In this document: in pieces, positions 27,320-37,494 of the stretch | How positions within the stretch are numbered: position 1 is the first letter of the stretch | How the letters are laid out: the number at the start of each line of letters is the position of its first letter | Source of the DNA: Rectinema subterraneum | Lineage (GTDB): Bacteria; Spirochaetota; Spirochaetia; Treponematales; Rectinemataceae | Direction: 5' to 3' | NCBI GenBank assembly: GCA_009768935.1 | Contig: WESA01000024.1 | Location: forward strand, 1 to 39,210 | DNA: 39,210 bases | Translations under genes and position numbers: made by a program | Notes under the pieces: model-generated | What the model was told of the DNA's origin: nothing | Seen by the model: the letters and a program-made list of their open reading frames with translations, nothing else | Databases searched by the model: none

Positions 27320-29175
27320 TCTCTTCTCCCGCCGACTGCAATTCCATCCAGCTTTACGCCTACGGTCGCTGCTGCTGTCTTTGCATCCTGCCCTGCATAG
27401 ATTGCCTGATAAATTACATTTGCTGCATACGGGCCCCACCATTCCCAAGGATTCGACGCTTCGATCATTGTGACCACGACAATTTGATCTTTTGCTGGCG
27501 CATCATATGGTCCGAACGAAGCAAACCATGAATGCCATCTGTCTTTAAGGCCAATCTCGCCAGTTCCTGTCTTGCCGGCAATTTGCACTGCTTTCGTCGA
27601 TATCGGCGCACGTGCCGTACCATACACGATGACACCCCGAAGTAAAGAGCGCATTGTTTCGAATGTCTTTTCGGAAATGGAAGATTTTTGCAGAACTTCA
27701 GGCTGTACTTCATTTATAAGAGCACCTGTGCCAGGGTCGCGGATTTCTTTCAATACATGCGGCTTGTAAATAACGCCGCCATTCACGATCATTGCCATCA
27801 TGTTGGCAACCTGCAAAGGCGACGCAAGCATATATCCTTGTCCTATCGAAAGATTCATGGTATCTCCAGGGGTCCATGAATCGTTGTATTTTTCTTCTTT
27901 CCATGTGGGAGTAGGCAAGAGCCCCGGATTTTCTCCCGGCAGGTCAATACCGGTAAGCTTGCCATATCCATAATCCTGGGCATAGCTCACAATATTTTCA
28001 ACTCCTATATAATCTCTGCCGACAGTCCAGTAGTAGATATCGCAGGATTGGGCGAGCGCATTCTTGAGATCGACCGCGCCGTGACCAGGTTTCTTTATCC
28101 AGCAACTCCATGAACGGCCTCCGTAGTTTATCTCGCCAGAGCAGTATATCGTCTTGTCCGGAGATATGAAGCCTTCTTCGAGAATCGCTGTTGAGAGTAC
28201 GGTTTTGAATGTCGATGCCGGAGGATAGGAAGATTGATATGCCCTGTTCAGCATCGGCTTCTGCGGATCGTTCAGGAGCTTGAGGTATTCTTGTCCAGCA
28301 TTGTCCGACATGAATACTCGGGAATCGTAATATGGATACGTCGCCATGGCCAATATTTCGCCGGTTGCAGGCTTGAGCACAACGACCGAGCCCTGCCTTT
28401 TTCCGAGCGCATCTTCCGCAATTTTCTGAATATTGCTGTCAATGCTCAAAATGAGACGCTTGCCTGGCTCTGGAGCCTCTATTCGTGCCTTATTCCGAGA
28501 GATATCTTTCCCGTGCACATCGACAGCCTTTGCAATCCACCCATCCTTTCCTTTGAGCAGGTCTTCATATATCAATTCTATGCCTGCTTTTCCGGTAAGG
28601 TCTTCCAGAGTATATCCCTTATTGTAAAAAAGCTTATATTCATCTCTCGTAATGCTGCCTACATACCCAATCGTATTCGAAAGCGAACGCAAATCCGCAT
28701 AGTCTCTCAGCGGCTGAGAAGTCCACGAAACGCCCGGGAACTCATCGATGTGCGCAGCAATTTCGCTTATTGCCGACAGGCTGGCGTTCTTGGCAACCGC
28801 CACTCGGCCATACGAAGTCAATCTTCCTGTGGGCAGTTTGGATTCGATATCTTCAGCAGAAATATTGAGAAGTTTTGAAAGCAGCAGAATAACCGATTCT
28901 CTTTTGGTGGCAGGCAATTCCGAAGGGGTGATGTAAACAGAATATGCTTCTATATTCCCAGCAAGAACCACTCTCCCTGTCCGGTCATAGATTTCGCCTC
29001 TTGGGGCAGGGATTCTTGTCGATTGAAGGGAAATCCGCTCAGCTTCGCTGGTAAACAGCTGCTTGCGCAGAATCTGCATTGAGAAAAGGTTTAATGCGTA
29101 TATCGCGAGGAGAACTACAACAAGCGCACGCAAAATGCGGATTCGGTTGGTTATTTTCTTTTTCAGAACCGCCAT
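27316..29175 (-). CDS. mrdA: Penicillin-binding protein 2 (elongation transpeptidase)
   Basis: 619 residues, normal length. A cytoplasmic tail and one helix (about 13-33) precede the PBP dimer domain (RIPAPRGEIYDRTGRVVLAGN). In the transpeptidase domain the active-site motifs are STFK with Ser321, SCD (377-379) in place of the SxN/SxD motif, and KTGTGE (535-540). It cross-links nascent glycan strands made by RodA. GAGAGG precedes the start. A gap of 35 bases separates it from mreD. Confidence 0.95.
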   Translation of the reverse strand: MAVLKKKITNRIRILRALVVVLLAIYALNLFSMQILRKQLFTSEAERISLQSTRIPAPRGEIYDRTGRVVLAGNIEAYSVYITPSELPATKRESVILLLSKLLNISAEDIESKLPTGRLTSYGRVAVAKNASLSAISEIAAHIDEFPGVSWTSQPLRDYADLRSLSNTIGYVGSITRDEYKLFYNKGYTLEDLTGKAGIELIYEDLLKGKDGWIAKAVDVHGKDISRNKARIEAPEPGKRLILSIDSNIQKIAEDALGKRQGSVVVLKPATGEILAMATYPYYDSRVFMSDNAGQEYLKLLNDPQKPMLNRAYQSSYPPASTFKTVLSTAILEEGFISPDKTIYCSGEINYGGRSWSCWIKKPGHGAVDLKNALAQSCDIYYWTVGRDYIGVENIVSYAQDYGYGKLTGIDLPGENPGLLPTPTWKEEKYNDSWTPGDTMNLSIGQGYMLASPLQVANMMAMIVNGGVIYKPHVLKEIRDPGTGALINEVQPEVLQKSSISEKTFETMRSLLRGVIVYGTARAPISTKAVQIAGKTGTGEIGLKDRWHSWFASFGPYDAPAKDQIVVVTMIEASNPWEWWGPYAANVIYQAIYAGQDAKTAAATVGVKLDGIAVGGRRE

Positions 29176-29210
29176 CAGGTAAAACCTCTCTCACTGCAGA
29201 TACAGCCAGC

Positions 29211-29720
29211 TCATGGAAGTGCTTTCCTTGGGCTGTTTTCAAGCAATGGCTGGAAAAATGTGAGAATGAAAAATACAAGCACTGTAAAAAAGCCGTCAGC
29301 GAGCAATTCGATTCCGAATTCAGCGCTGAATATCTGATAGGTATTGATATTCGCAGCAAAAATCCATGAAACAAACCTTGTCAGAATGCCTCGCGCTATC
29401 GCAGCGCCCGTGCCCAGCAGAAATGGAATGATAAATATGTCTTTCTCGGCAACATAGCTCAAAAGAGTTGCGAGATATGCACAGCTCACATACAGGAATG
29501 CATAGTATCCAAGAGGTGCTGCGCTCAGCATGTCTGCAATCAAACCCGCTATGAAAGCGACGATAATGCCTTGCCCATCCTTGTTGATGAATGACGAAAA
29601 CAGCACAATCGACATCGCGAGATCCGGAATGATCCCGAAAACAATGCCATGAGATAGCCAAGTAGATTGAATAAAGAGCATGAGAATCGATGCGCTGAGC
29701 GAAATGAAAAGGCTTCTCAT
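29211..29720 (-). CDS. mreD: Rod shape-determining membrane protein MreD
   Basis: 169 hydrophobic residues with about five membrane helices. It begins MRSLFISLSASILMLFIQSTWL, followed by GIIPDLAMSIVLFSSFINKDGQGIIVAFIAGLIADMLSAAPLGYYAF, the conserved MreD core. It bridges MreC, RodA and PBP2 in the elongasome. GGAGG precedes the ATG, which overlaps the mreC stop by 4 bases. Confidence 0.93.
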   Translation of the reverse strand: MRSLFISLSASILMLFIQSTWLSHGIVFGIIPDLAMSIVLFSSFINKDGQGIIVAFIAGLIADMLSAAPLGYYAFLYVSCAYLATLLSYVAEKDIFIIPFLLGTGAAIARGILTRFVSWIFAANINTYQIFSAEFGIELLADGFFTVLVFFILTFFQPLLENSPRKALP

Positions 29721-30592
29721 TGCTTTCCTCCGGCATAGGGAGTCAAAGCCCCTTGATTCTCTATCGCAAACACATATTCGACTCTGCTCAGGTCGATTGC
29801 CGGCTGCACTTCTATGACAAGCGAACTAGAAAACTCATTGAGCTGATACGACCCTACCCTGCCTATGATGATGTCCTGCGGAAATACCTGATCCAGACCG
29901 CTGGTCACTACGATATCGCCTTGCTTTAGTGTGTCCATTTCGGTTTTGGGTATGTAGAGCAATGTCATGGGGGCATCTCTGAATCCGCGCCCGTTCGCAA
30001 GACCTTCCGCTCTTGTCTTGGCAAGCCTGGCTGCTGCAAAAAACCGCTGATCATACAGAGGTTGCAGCGTGCTTGTCGAAGCTTTGACGTCGATTATTTT
30101 GCCCACCAGCCCTTCGACACCATCCTGGAAGGCAATCACCGGCATATATTTCCGAATTCCCTCGTTATAGCCCTTGTCTATTACGAATGAAGAATAGGTG
30201 TTGCCCGGGTCTCTTGCAATGATATGCGCTGCAATTTTTTTTGCATCGGGAAAACTTGTAAGGCCCAACAAATCCTTGAGTCTCTTGTTCTCTTCAATCA
30301 AACTCGTGAATTCGCGCTCTTTCAGCTCATATTCCTGCATCTTTGCGAGCAGCGCTTCGTAATCTTTTTTTATATTACGAAGCTCCGAAACCGCACCAAC
30401 CGTTCGGGATACAAAAGAACTGACAGCTGCAAAAGCTTTCTGGATATTTCCAATGACATATCCATGAAACAGGTCGGGAACGCGAAATACTGTGCTGGTT
30501 GACACGAACAGGATTGACAGAGAAAGCAAAATGAATAGCGCAGCTTTTCGATGTACGGTTCGTGAGGGGCGATGAAAACCGTTATTCTTCAT
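29717..30592 (-). CDS. mreC: Rod shape-determining protein MreC
   Basis: 291 residues: a basic N-terminus, one helix (about 17-37), a coiled coil (about 65-110, LRNIKKDYEALLAKMQEYELKE), and a beta-rich periplasmic domain. The latter includes IARDPGNTYSSFVIDKGYNEGI and GDIVVTSGLDQVFPQDIIIGRV. MreC forms the periplasmic scaffold that activates PBP2. It lies 17 bases downstream of mreB. Confidence 0.94.
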   Translation of the reverse strand: MKNNGFHRPSRTVHRKAALFILLSLSILFVSTSTVFRVPDLFHGYVIGNIQKAFAAVSSFVSRTVGAVSELRNIKKDYEALLAKMQEYELKEREFTSLIEENKRLKDLLGLTSFPDAKKIAAHIIARDPGNTYSSFVIDKGYNEGIRKYMPVIAFQDGVEGLVGKIIDVKASTSTLQPLYDQRFFAAARLAKTRAEGLANGRGFRDAPMTLLYIPKTEMDTLKQGDIVVTSGLDQVFPQDIIIGRVGSYQLNEFSSSLVIEVQPAIDLSRVEYVFAIENQGALTPYAGGKQ

Positions 30593-30609
30593 TCAGCACC
30601 CGCCCAACT

Positions 30610-31644
30610 TCACAAGTTGAGGCTTTCGTATACGCTGCTGCTTCCGATATTCCTCTGCATTATTTCGAAATATTTGCCTGCTCCGATCGCAACGCATTCC
30701 ATCGGTTTTTCAGCAAGGATCACTGGAACGCCTGTTTCTTTTGCAATGAGCTTCGGCAAGCCTTTCAGAAGCGCCCCTCCTCCTGAAAGTACAATGCCCC
30801 GCTCGACAATATCGGCAGCCAGCTCAGGAGGTGTCTTGCCAAGCGTCTTCTTGATCTCTTCCACGATGATGTTGACCGAATCCATAAGTGCTTCGCGGAT
30901 TTCTACGGAATCTACCTCGAATCTCCTTGGCAACCCTGTGATAGCATCGGTACCTTTTATCTCCATTTTTTCAATGGTTCGCTCTGGGCTCGCATTGCCG
31001 ATTTCAATTTTGAGCCTTTCAGCTGTCTGGTCTCCTATTATCAGATTATGTATGTTCCGTATATGTTTGATAATCGCATCATCGAATTCGTCGCCTCCAA
31101 TGCGGATAGCGCTCGTCACAACCATCCCTTTGAGCGAAATTACCGATATTTCGGTAGTGCCGCCGCCGATATCACAGATCATATGACCCGCTGGCTCTGT
31201 GATCGGAATGCCAGCCCCAATTGCTGCGGCGAGCGATTCCGCAATTACTTTGACCTGGCGGGCGCCGGCTTTGTACGTTGAATCGATCACGGCATTTTCT
31301 TCAACTTTGGTTATGCATGTCGGCACGCCAACGACAACCCTCGGTTTGAAAAAGAGATTCTTGGGGAACACTCTCTGAATGAAATATTTGATCATTTTTT
31401 CGGTTGTATCCGGGTCTGCGATGACTCCATCCCTGAGTGGCCGTTTTGCGATGATATCGGTCGGCGTCCTGGAAAGCATGTTCTTTGCTTCTGTGCCAAC
31501 CGCGACAATCCGATTCGTTCCTCTTTCCACCGCCACTACAGAGGGTTCATTCAGCACGATGCCCTTGCCTTTGACATAAATAAGCGTATTGCATGTCCCG
31601 AGATCAATGCCGATATCAGGGCTGAACATATCCAGAATACCCAC
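30610..31644 (-). CDS. mreB: Rod shape-determining actin homologue MreB
   Basis: 344 residues. The start is GTG at 31644, with AAGGAG well spaced upstream; a later ATG (residue 6) has no box. Actin-fold nucleotide motifs are [28 protein letters not shown] (phosphate 1), [19 protein letters not shown] (phosphate 2) and [17 protein letters not shown] (adenosine). It forms membrane filaments that guide wall elongation. Many spirochaetes are shaped mainly by periplasmic flagella, yet this one keeps a full mreBCD-PBP2-rodA set. Confidence 0.97.
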   Translation of the reverse strand: MGILDMFSPDIGIDLGTCNTLIYVKGKGIVLNEPSVVAVERGTNRIVAVGTEAKNMLSRTPTDIIAKRPLRDGVIADPDTTEKMIKYFIQRVFPKNLFFKPRVVVGVPTCITKVEENAVIDSTYKAGARQVKVIAESLAAAIGAGIPITEPAGHMICDIGGGTTEISVISLKGMVVTSAIRIGGDEFDDAIIKHIRNIHNLIIGDQTAERLKIEIGNASPERTIEKMEIKGTDAITGLPRRFEVDSVEIREALMDSVNIIVEEIKKTLGKTPPELAADIVERGIVLSGGGALLKGLPKLIAKETGVPVILAEKPMECVAIGAGKYFEIMQRNIGSSSVYESLNL

Positions 31645-31662
31645 TTTCTCTTCTCCTTCCCC

Positions 31663-32601
31663 TTAGAGTTTCTCAGCCAAGCGTTTTCTTGCATCAGCGT
31701 GATTTGGATCTATTTGCACCACTTTTCTGAATGCCGCTCTTGCGCCGAGCTGATCGTTCTTTTTTGCATATACCAAGCCCAGCCCATACCATGCATCAGC
31801 ATTGAGTGGATCCTCTTTCAGTATTTCTTCATATCTCTGCAGTGCTGTAGAAAAATCTCCCGATTCATAGCTGTCCTGGGCAAGAAGCAGTTTTGCTTTC
31901 AGGCGGATTTTTGCATCCGTCGCATGCGTTTCAAGACTGGCAAGTAGTTCTCGCGCCTTGTCATTCTTGCCGATATTTTTGTAGCTTATTGCTGCAGACA
32001 GAGTGAGTATATCCGATGTATCGCCTTTCAGAGAAAGCTCGAACCATTCGATCGCATGCTCGTAGTCTTTCTTGCCTGCATAGACTACTGCAAGATACTG
32101 CGGCAGATCCTTCTCTTTGCTGCCACTATTGCGGGCAAGCAAAAAATAACGTTCAGCAAGATCAAACCAAGGCTCGCCTTTCTGGTAGTAGGCTTTGGCC
32201 AGGACATAGAAAATTTGCGCTTTCATCCCTGATGGCACTCCGATCACCAGGGCTTTTCTGAGCGAAATGACGGATTCTTCAAGAAGCTGCTGCCTCGTTT
32301 CTTCATCTTGAGCATCGAGGGCAGAATAATATGCGCTGATCCCTCTCATGCTGAGATAATATTCATCGAATGGAAAAGCTTCTGTCGCTTTCCGGGATTC
32401 AGCGATTGTCTTTTCGATATTTCCTTCATTCCATAGCTTGGCGATTTCCCTGTGCGAAATGACCCCTTTAGCGTCGCTGTTCTTGAGAATAAAAAAAAGC
32501 CCCGTCGATATGCAGCCGATCAGCACAAACACTATAGCGGCTATCCATAGAGGGCGCCTGAATCGGCGTGTGCTAATCTTGCGGAAAAATGCATTGAACA
32601 T
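31663..32601 (-). CDS. Membrane-anchored TPR protein upstream of mreB
   Basis: 312 residues. A basic N-terminus (FFRKISTRRFRRP) is followed by the helix WIAAIVFVLIGCISTGLFFIL (about 19-40), and the remainder consists of several TPR units. The last two, FSTALQRYEEILKEDPLNADAWYGLGLVYAKKNDQLGARAAFRKVVQIDPNHADARKRLAE, are classic. It is probably anchored in the inner membrane with repeats outside, and its place before mreB suggests a link to wall synthesis, by inference only. Only 24 bases separate it from the RNase P RNA and no Shine-Dalgarno box is visible before the ATG. Confidence 0.8.
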   Translation of the reverse strand: MFNAFFRKISTRRFRRPLWIAAIVFVLIGCISTGLFFILKNSDAKGVISHREIAKLWNEGNIEKTIAESRKATEAFPFDEYYLSMRGISAYYSALDAQDEETRQQLLEESVISLRKALVIGVPSGMKAQIFYVLAKAYYQKGEPWFDLAERYFLLARNSGSKEKDLPQYLAVVYAGKKDYEHAIEWFELSLKGDTSDILTLSAAISYKNIGKNDKARELLASLETHATDAKIRLKAKLLLAQDSYESGDFSTALQRYEEILKEDPLNADAWYGLGLVYAKKNDQLGARAAFRKVVQIDPNHADARKRLAEKL

Positions 32602-32625
32602 TGCAGAATTAGTATATCAAAAAAA

Positions 32626-33032
32626 GGCGGGCCTGTAAGCCGGGTTCTGTATGCAAAAGGCGTTCATCGCGCCAATCGCACGGTTACCATCTCTCTCGAC
32701 ACACCATTGCTGATGTGCTCAAGCGGTCCACCCGCGATTTTAGCCGCACTAGGGCGGCATGGACGGGCAGTCCATCGCTGTTTGACCTTGCTCGCGATGA
32801 GGTTTGCCATGCCACTTCCATTGCTGAAAATGCGGTGAGCTCTTACCTCGCCTTTTCACCCTTACCGCTTGCGCGGCGGTATGTTTTCTGTGGCACTCTC
32901 TGTCCAGAAAGAACTTGGGCCTCTGCTAAAAGCAGAAAGCTTCATCCTTACTGGCCCGGACGTTATCCGGCATCGAGCCCTTCCGAGCCCGGACTTTCCT
33001 CAGGATTTTGGCCTGCGGCAACCCGGCCCGCC
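32626..33032 (-). ncRNA. rnpB: RNase P RNA, bacterial type A
   Basis: About 407 nt, the catalytic RNA that trims tRNA 5' leaders. On the minus strand it contains GAGGAAAGTCCGGGCTC near the 5' end, ACAGAAAACATACCGCC and GGTAAGGGTGAAA in the middle, ATGGCAAACC, and ACAGAACCCGGCTTA near the 3' end, all conserved core blocks. The first eight bases GGCGGGCC pair perfectly with the last eight GGCCCGCC to form helix P1, which fixes both ends. Seven T residues follow the 3' end directly. The 5' end lies only 9 bases after the stop of the zinc-ribbon gene, so it is transcribed with that operon or from a promoter inside it. Confidence 0.96.
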
Positions 33033-33041
33033 TAATATTTT

Positions 33042-33965
33042 TTATTCATCCATATTGTCGATAATGAAATCATTATCGATCAATGGTTCGCTCTGGTTTT
33101 TCTTCTTGCGAGAAGACGGACGTTTCGCCTTGCTCACGGTTTCTTCGGATTCATCGTTCGATTCAGATTCATCGGATTCTTCGGCTTCTTCGTCATTCAA
33201 ATCCACAAGCGAACCCGCGAGAATTTCTTCGATCGACTCATCTGTTTCTGCCTCTTCGAAATACAGAATGCGCGAACAATAGGGGCAAAATACGATTTTG
33301 TCTGCCTGGCGTACTTCATTTACAAAATTCGCCGGCAGAATCATATGGCACCCAGTGCAAACCACCCCATGAATCGGAACAATTCCCATGCCGGATTTGC
33401 TGCGAATGATGCGTTCGAACTTGAATTTAAGGTCTTCATCAAGCTCGCTTGTCAAGGAAGTTTCCTCGCTTTTGATCTTTTCCGCTTCATCGAGCACAAT
33501 TTTGGTTTTTGCCTCGATTTCCGTACGTTTCTGCGCAATTTCAGCTTCAAGCGTTGAAACGGAAATTTCAATGCGGTGCAAGCGGTCGTCTATCTCGGCA
33601 AAACGGCGCTCTTCTTCCTGGATTCTGCGCCGCAATTCCTGTTCTTTTTCGGAAGCTTCCCTGATTTCCTTGTTCACGGCATCGTATTCGCGCTGGGTAG
33701 TAATGCCATCCATCTGCTTTTCGGCATTCTCGCGTTTCATTTCTGCTTCTTCCAGCTCCTGCCGAAGCTCTCGCAGGTTGGACTCCGAAATTTCGTATTG
33801 CTCTTTTGCTTCCGCCCAGGACTTCCTTTCCCTGGAGAGCATCTGATTCTGGATATCGATTGTTTTCGGCATAGCCTCCAGCTGGCTTTCCAGTTCGACG
33901 CGCTGGCTGAGCAATTCCTGGTACTTCCGAAGAGTCTCGAAAACTTCATCCATTCTCATGGGCAT
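33042..33965 (-). CDS. Coiled-coil protein with C4 zinc ribbon (CdsZ/FlgZ family)
   Basis: 307 residues. Residues 10-180 form a long antiparallel-type coiled coil. The zinc ribbon follows with CTGC (203-206) and CPYC (227-230), all four cysteines present. A tail of about 65 residues is strongly acidic, then basic (SRKKK), then acidic; it is longer than I expect for the family. GAGGTG supports ATG 33965. Members such as H. pylori HP0958 and Chlamydia CdsZ act as chaperones or RNA binders linked to flagella or secretion. Adjacency to rnpB is also seen in actinobacteria, from memory, so a role in RNA metabolism is possible. Confidence 0.85.
   Translation of the reverse strand: MPMRMDEVFETLRKYQELLSQRVELESQLEAMPKTIDIQNQMLSRERKSWAEAKEQYEISESNLRELRQELEEAEMKRENAEKQMDGITTQREYDAVNKEIREASEKEQELRRRIQEEERRFAEIDDRLHRIEISVSTLEAEIAQKRTEIEAKTKIVLDEAEKIKSEETSLTSELDEDLKFKFERIIRSKSGMGIVPIHGVVCTGCHMILPANFVNEVRQADKIVFCPYCSRILYFEEAETDESIEEILAGSLVDLNDEEAEESDESESNDESEETVSKAKRPSSRKKKNQSEPLIDNDFIIDNMDE
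33058..33079. promoter_or_regulatory. Perfect inverted repeat just upstream of rnpB, inside the preceding coding sequence
   Basis: TCGATAATGA and TCATTATCGA are exact reverse complements separated by two bases. They encode the Ile-Asp-Asn-rich end of the zinc-ribbon protein and lie 26 bases upstream of the rnpB 5' end. A weak rnpB promoter can be drawn here on the minus strand, with a TTCATT -35 inside the repeat and TAAAAA as the -10. The site could be an operator, an RNA hairpin, or chance within repetitive codons. Confidence 0.35.
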
Positions 33966-33978
33966 GTTTGCACCTCGA

Positions 33979-35706
33979 TTAATGATCTATATAATCCCGG
34001 AGCTTCTGGCTCCGTTTGAACTGTCGCAATTTTTTGAGCGCTTTTGCTTCTATTTGCCGAATGCGCTCGCGGGTGACATTAAAATACAGGCCAACCTCTT
34101 CCAATGTCAATGAATACCCCTCATCCAGACCGAATCGCATCCGCAATACTTCCTGCTCTCGCTTGGGAAGCGTCGCCAAAACCATGCGAAGCTGTTCCTG
34201 CAAAAGGTTGTAATCGGTTCGGACAGCAGGATTCTCGACTTCCTTGTCTTCGATAAAATCCTGCAGCAAGGAATCCTCATCTTCTCCGATGGGCGTATCG
34301 AGGGATACCGGTTCCCGGGCTACATTTTTAACAGCTTTTACGCGATCGATTTCCCAGCCAAGCTGCTCGGCTACTTCTTCATCGGTTGGCTCGCGTCCAA
34401 GCTTCTGCATGAGCTGTCTGGATTCCCTGACCACCTTATTGATCTGTTCAATCATGTGGACAGGAACGCGAATTGTTCGGGCCTGATCGGAGATGGATCG
34501 CGTGATTGCTTGCCGTATCCACCATGTGGCATAGGTCGAGAATTTATAGCCTTTTCGATATTCAAATTTTTCGACAGCTTTTATGAGACCGATATTGCCT
34601 TCCTGCACAAGATCGAAAAACTGCATCCCGCGGTTCGTGTATTTTTTTGCAATGGAAACGACAAGTCTCAAGTTTGCTTTGATAAGCTTGTCCTTGGCGC
34701 TCTTCATCATTTTCCGGCCGCGATTCACTTCGCGTGCCATCGAAATGATTCTGTCGATCGGCGTTTCAAAGTTGTTCTCGATATCCTTGAGTTTCTTTTC
34801 GTTTACCTGCAGCTGGCGTATTCTGTCTTTTATTTCTTCTGCACTAAGACCAAGCCGTTGCTCGATTTCCTCTCTTTTTTCCTTGATGGTCAGGTTTCTT
34901 CCCAGGGCGCGCAAATCTTTTGCTGAGGAAACCTGAAGGATTCCTTCAATGCGATCCTGCTCTTTCCTGTTTCGGATTATTTTCTTTGCTGCAGCAATGA
35001 ACTTCTCCGAAAATGCGGTGATCTCCTCTGGATGTATATCAGCTTCATTTATAATCGGATACAATCGCTCGCGGATTTCCTTCAACTGAGCATCTTCGAA
35101 AACATCGCCGCCTTTTGCTATAACCCATTTTTTAAGGTCGATATACGCTTTGAGATCTGCGGCGCATGAGTCAATCAGATCCTTGTAGAATTGATTGAGC
35201 CGTCTTCGCTCAGCAATCTTTTCTGTATTCTCTTTCTTCTGGAGCGAAAGGTCTTTTGGCTCTTTGCGAGTGGCCTTTACGATGATCTGGTAAAATTCTG
35301 GGATCAACATTCCGGACTTACGCAATGTATTTTTAATTATATTCTCGCCCTGCTCCATGGTCCGGGACAGCTCGACTTCCTGCTCGGCGGTGAGAAGATT
35401 TTCCCGTCCGATATCTCGCAGATAGAGGCGCACAGGATCATCGCTCGCGATTTCCTTGTCATTCGCTACCATTTTGTTTTTCGAAGGGATCGCGACGATT
35501 TTGGGAAGAGGCTCTTCTTCGATCTGAACCTCTTCTTCAATTTTTACATTGCTGCTTACGAGAAGATTGATAATCGCTTCCATTTTGTCGGAATTCAAAA
35601 TTTGCTCCGGAAGCATATCGGACAATTCGTCGAAGCTGATTGTTTTCTTTTCTTTTGCGTACTCAAGTAATTTCAGAATTGCGGGATCGAGTTCCAAATC
35701 ACTCAT
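33979..35706 (-). CDS. rpoD: RNA polymerase primary sigma factor (sigma-70)
   Basis: 575 residues. A region 1.1-like N-terminus (about 1-50) is followed by region 1.2 ([13 protein letters not shown]) and a charged non-conserved insert. Region 2 contains [56 protein letters not shown], the core-binding and -10-recognition helices. Region 3 begins [14 protein letters not shown], and region 4 ends with [18 protein letters not shown], the -35 helix-turn-helix. It directs housekeeping transcription. GGAGGAGA precedes the ATG, and the start overlaps dnaG by 8 bases. Confidence 0.97.
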   Translation of the reverse strand: MSDLELDPAILKLLEYAKEKKTISFDELSDMLPEQILNSDKMEAIINLLVSSNVKIEEEVQIEEEPLPKIVAIPSKNKMVANDKEIASDDPVRLYLRDIGRENLLTAEQEVELSRTMEQGENIIKNTLRKSGMLIPEFYQIIVKATRKEPKDLSLQKKENTEKIAERRRLNQFYKDLIDSCAADLKAYIDLKKWVIAKGGDVFEDAQLKEIRERLYPIINEADIHPEEITAFSEKFIAAAKKIIRNRKEQDRIEGILQVSSAKDLRALGRNLTIKEKREEIEQRLGLSAEEIKDRIRQLQVNEKKLKDIENNFETPIDRIISMAREVNRGRKMMKSAKDKLIKANLRLVVSIAKKYTNRGMQFFDLVQEGNIGLIKAVEKFEYRKGYKFSTYATWWIRQAITRSISDQARTIRVPVHMIEQINKVVRESRQLMQKLGREPTDEEVAEQLGWEIDRVKAVKNVAREPVSLDTPIGEDEDSLLQDFIEDKEVENPAVRTDYNLLQEQLRMVLATLPKREQEVLRMRFGLDEGYSLTLEEVGLYFNVTRERIRQIEAKALKKLRQFKRSQKLRDYIDH

Positions 35707-37486
35707 CGAGATCTCCTCCCGTTTTTTTGAGTTCTTCGTCTATTCGCATAATCTTTTCTAATATGCTTTTTTCCTGCATACGATCTTCATCTGCACATTT
35801 CGCCTGCAGGGAAGCAACAAGCCGGCTCCTTTCCTTTTCCAGAGCCTTTTTCCGCTTGCGGGCAAGCCCATCCTCAATTATTTTTTCCAGCCCTTCGCTC
35901 AGCTCTCCGGACGCGTCGATTTCATGCACAAAGCGAACAGCCGCATCATCAGGGCAGAATGACAAAATCCCCTCGATGTCGCGAATGCCTTCTTTTTCGG
36001 CTTCCTTGAGCGCCGCAATAAGATCTTTTGCCCTAGCATCTTCTATGTCTTCGCTATCTAACTGCAAGACAGACGGCAGAAACGGATTGTTCGACAAGAT
36101 TACTGCAGCAATAAAAACAAGATCCGCTGTCCTTGCCGAACCGGAGCTTCCCATTGGCACAGATGGATTCGCTGAATCTCTCTGATGATATGATCCTGAA
36201 GCTTTGGCTTTAGCATAATCCATCTCTACCGCATGCGCGCTCACGCCGAGAGTTCTTGCAATCTCTTTCATATACTCTTGCCGCCTTACATCAGAATCCA
36301 TGGCATCAAGAAACGGGAATAAAAATGCGACTGCTTTTGCTTTTCCCTCCATTGTCGAGATATCGAAGAGCTGGCTGGCACGTGTGAGCAGAAAAAGTCC
36401 AGAGTTTATAGTATTTTTAGCCATTCTCGTCAACTCCCCAGCCCCCTGTCTTTCCAGGATCTCGGAAGCATCTTTGCCGCCTTCAAGCAATAATACCGAG
36501 GTTTCAAGACCTACTGCTGTCGCTATCGAACATGCTCGTTCAGCTGCGCGCAATCCAGCTTCATCGGTGTCAAAGCACAAAACTACTTTCGAAGCTTTCC
36601 GGCGCAGGGCCATCGCCTGATAACTTGTAAAAGCAGTACCAAGCGGCGCAACAGCATTGGTCAGCCCTGCAGCATGAAAAGACAGCACATCCATATATCC
36701 TTCGCATACGATTGCTTCATCCGTTTTTTTTATAGATTCCAGCGCTTGTGCGAAAGCGAATAATGTATCCTGCTTTCTGAATAATGCGGTCTCCGGGCTG
36801 TTGATGTACTTCGGACCATCCTGGTCCATTGCACGCCCTCCGAAAGCGATAATCCTGCCCTTGGCATCGCTGATTGGAAACATGATTCGATCTGCAAATA
36901 AAGGCCAAGCAACATCATTTCTGGAAAATAACCCGCTTCGCTTAAGGAAATTATCGGAATATCCTTTTGCTTTCAAAAACGAGAAAAGCCATGATCTGCT
37001 TGCAGGCGCATATCCGAGACTGAATCGCTCGATCAAATCATCTGGAATGCCGCGCTTTTGCAATATTTCCAGAGCTCGGTGCCCGGAAGGATGCTGCATG
37101 AGAAACCAGTGAAATGTCCTGGAGAGCCTGTCGTACAGCTCAAGAAGAGCTTGCCGTTCTCTTTCAGCTTCACCAGCTTTTTCTGATTCCTCGAAATGAA
37201 CCGTTACGCCTGCGCGCTGCGCAAGCTCTTCCATCGCTTCGGTATAGCTGAGCTTATCGATATCCATCAAAAATTGGATCACCGACCCGCCCTTGTGGCA
37301 GCCGAAACAATAAAAAAGACCAGTATCGGCACTTACAGAGAAAGAAGGCGTTTTTTCGGAATGGAAGGGGCAAAGGCCCCAATAGGATGCACCTTTTCTC
37401 TGCAGACGAACATGCTCCTGATATATCGAAAGATAATCAGTTTTATCGAGAATCTCCTGCCGTGTCTGTGGTGGTATCCGAGCCAT
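35699..37486 (-). CDS. dnaG: DNA primase
   Basis: 595 residues. The CHC2 zinc-binding domain has CPFH and CFGCHKGG with Cys39, His42, Cys60 and Cys63. The catalytic core has [21 protein letters not shown], and the Toprim domain has [15 protein letters not shown] and LCFDTDEAG. The C-terminal third should contact the DnaB helicase. It synthesises RNA primers for replication. It lies 8 bases after mltG. Unlike E. coli, rpsU does not precede it; mltG does. Confidence 0.97.
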   Translation of the reverse strand: MARIPPQTRQEILDKTDYLSIYQEHVRLQRKGASYWGLCPFHSEKTPSFSVSADTGLFYCFGCHKGGSVIQFLMDIDKLSYTEAMEELAQRAGVTVHFEESEKAGEAERERQALLELYDRLSRTFHWFLMQHPSGHRALEILQKRGIPDDLIERFSLGYAPASRSWLFSFLKAKGYSDNFLKRSGLFSRNDVAWPLFADRIMFPISDAKGRIIAFGGRAMDQDGPKYINSPETALFRKQDTLFAFAQALESIKKTDEAIVCEGYMDVLSFHAAGLTNAVAPLGTAFTSYQAMALRRKASKVVLCFDTDEAGLRAAERACSIATAVGLETSVLLLEGGKDASEILERQGAGELTRMAKNTINSGLFLLTRASQLFDISTMEGKAKAVAFLFPFLDAMDSDVRRQEYMKEIARTLGVSAHAVEMDYAKAKASGSYHQRDSANPSVPMGSSGSARTADLVFIAAVILSNNPFLPSVLQLDSEDIEDARAKDLIAALKEAEKEGIRDIEGILSFCPDDAAVRFVHEIDASGELSEGLEKIIEDGLARKRKKALEKERSRLVASLQAKCADEDRMQEKSILEKIMRIDEELKKTGGDLDE

Positions 37487-37494
37487 TCTTTGCC

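Noticed and set aside
32626..33032. Short protein ORFs on both strands in this interval
   Set aside because: The region matches RNase P RNA core blocks and P1 pairing; the ORFs are incidental.
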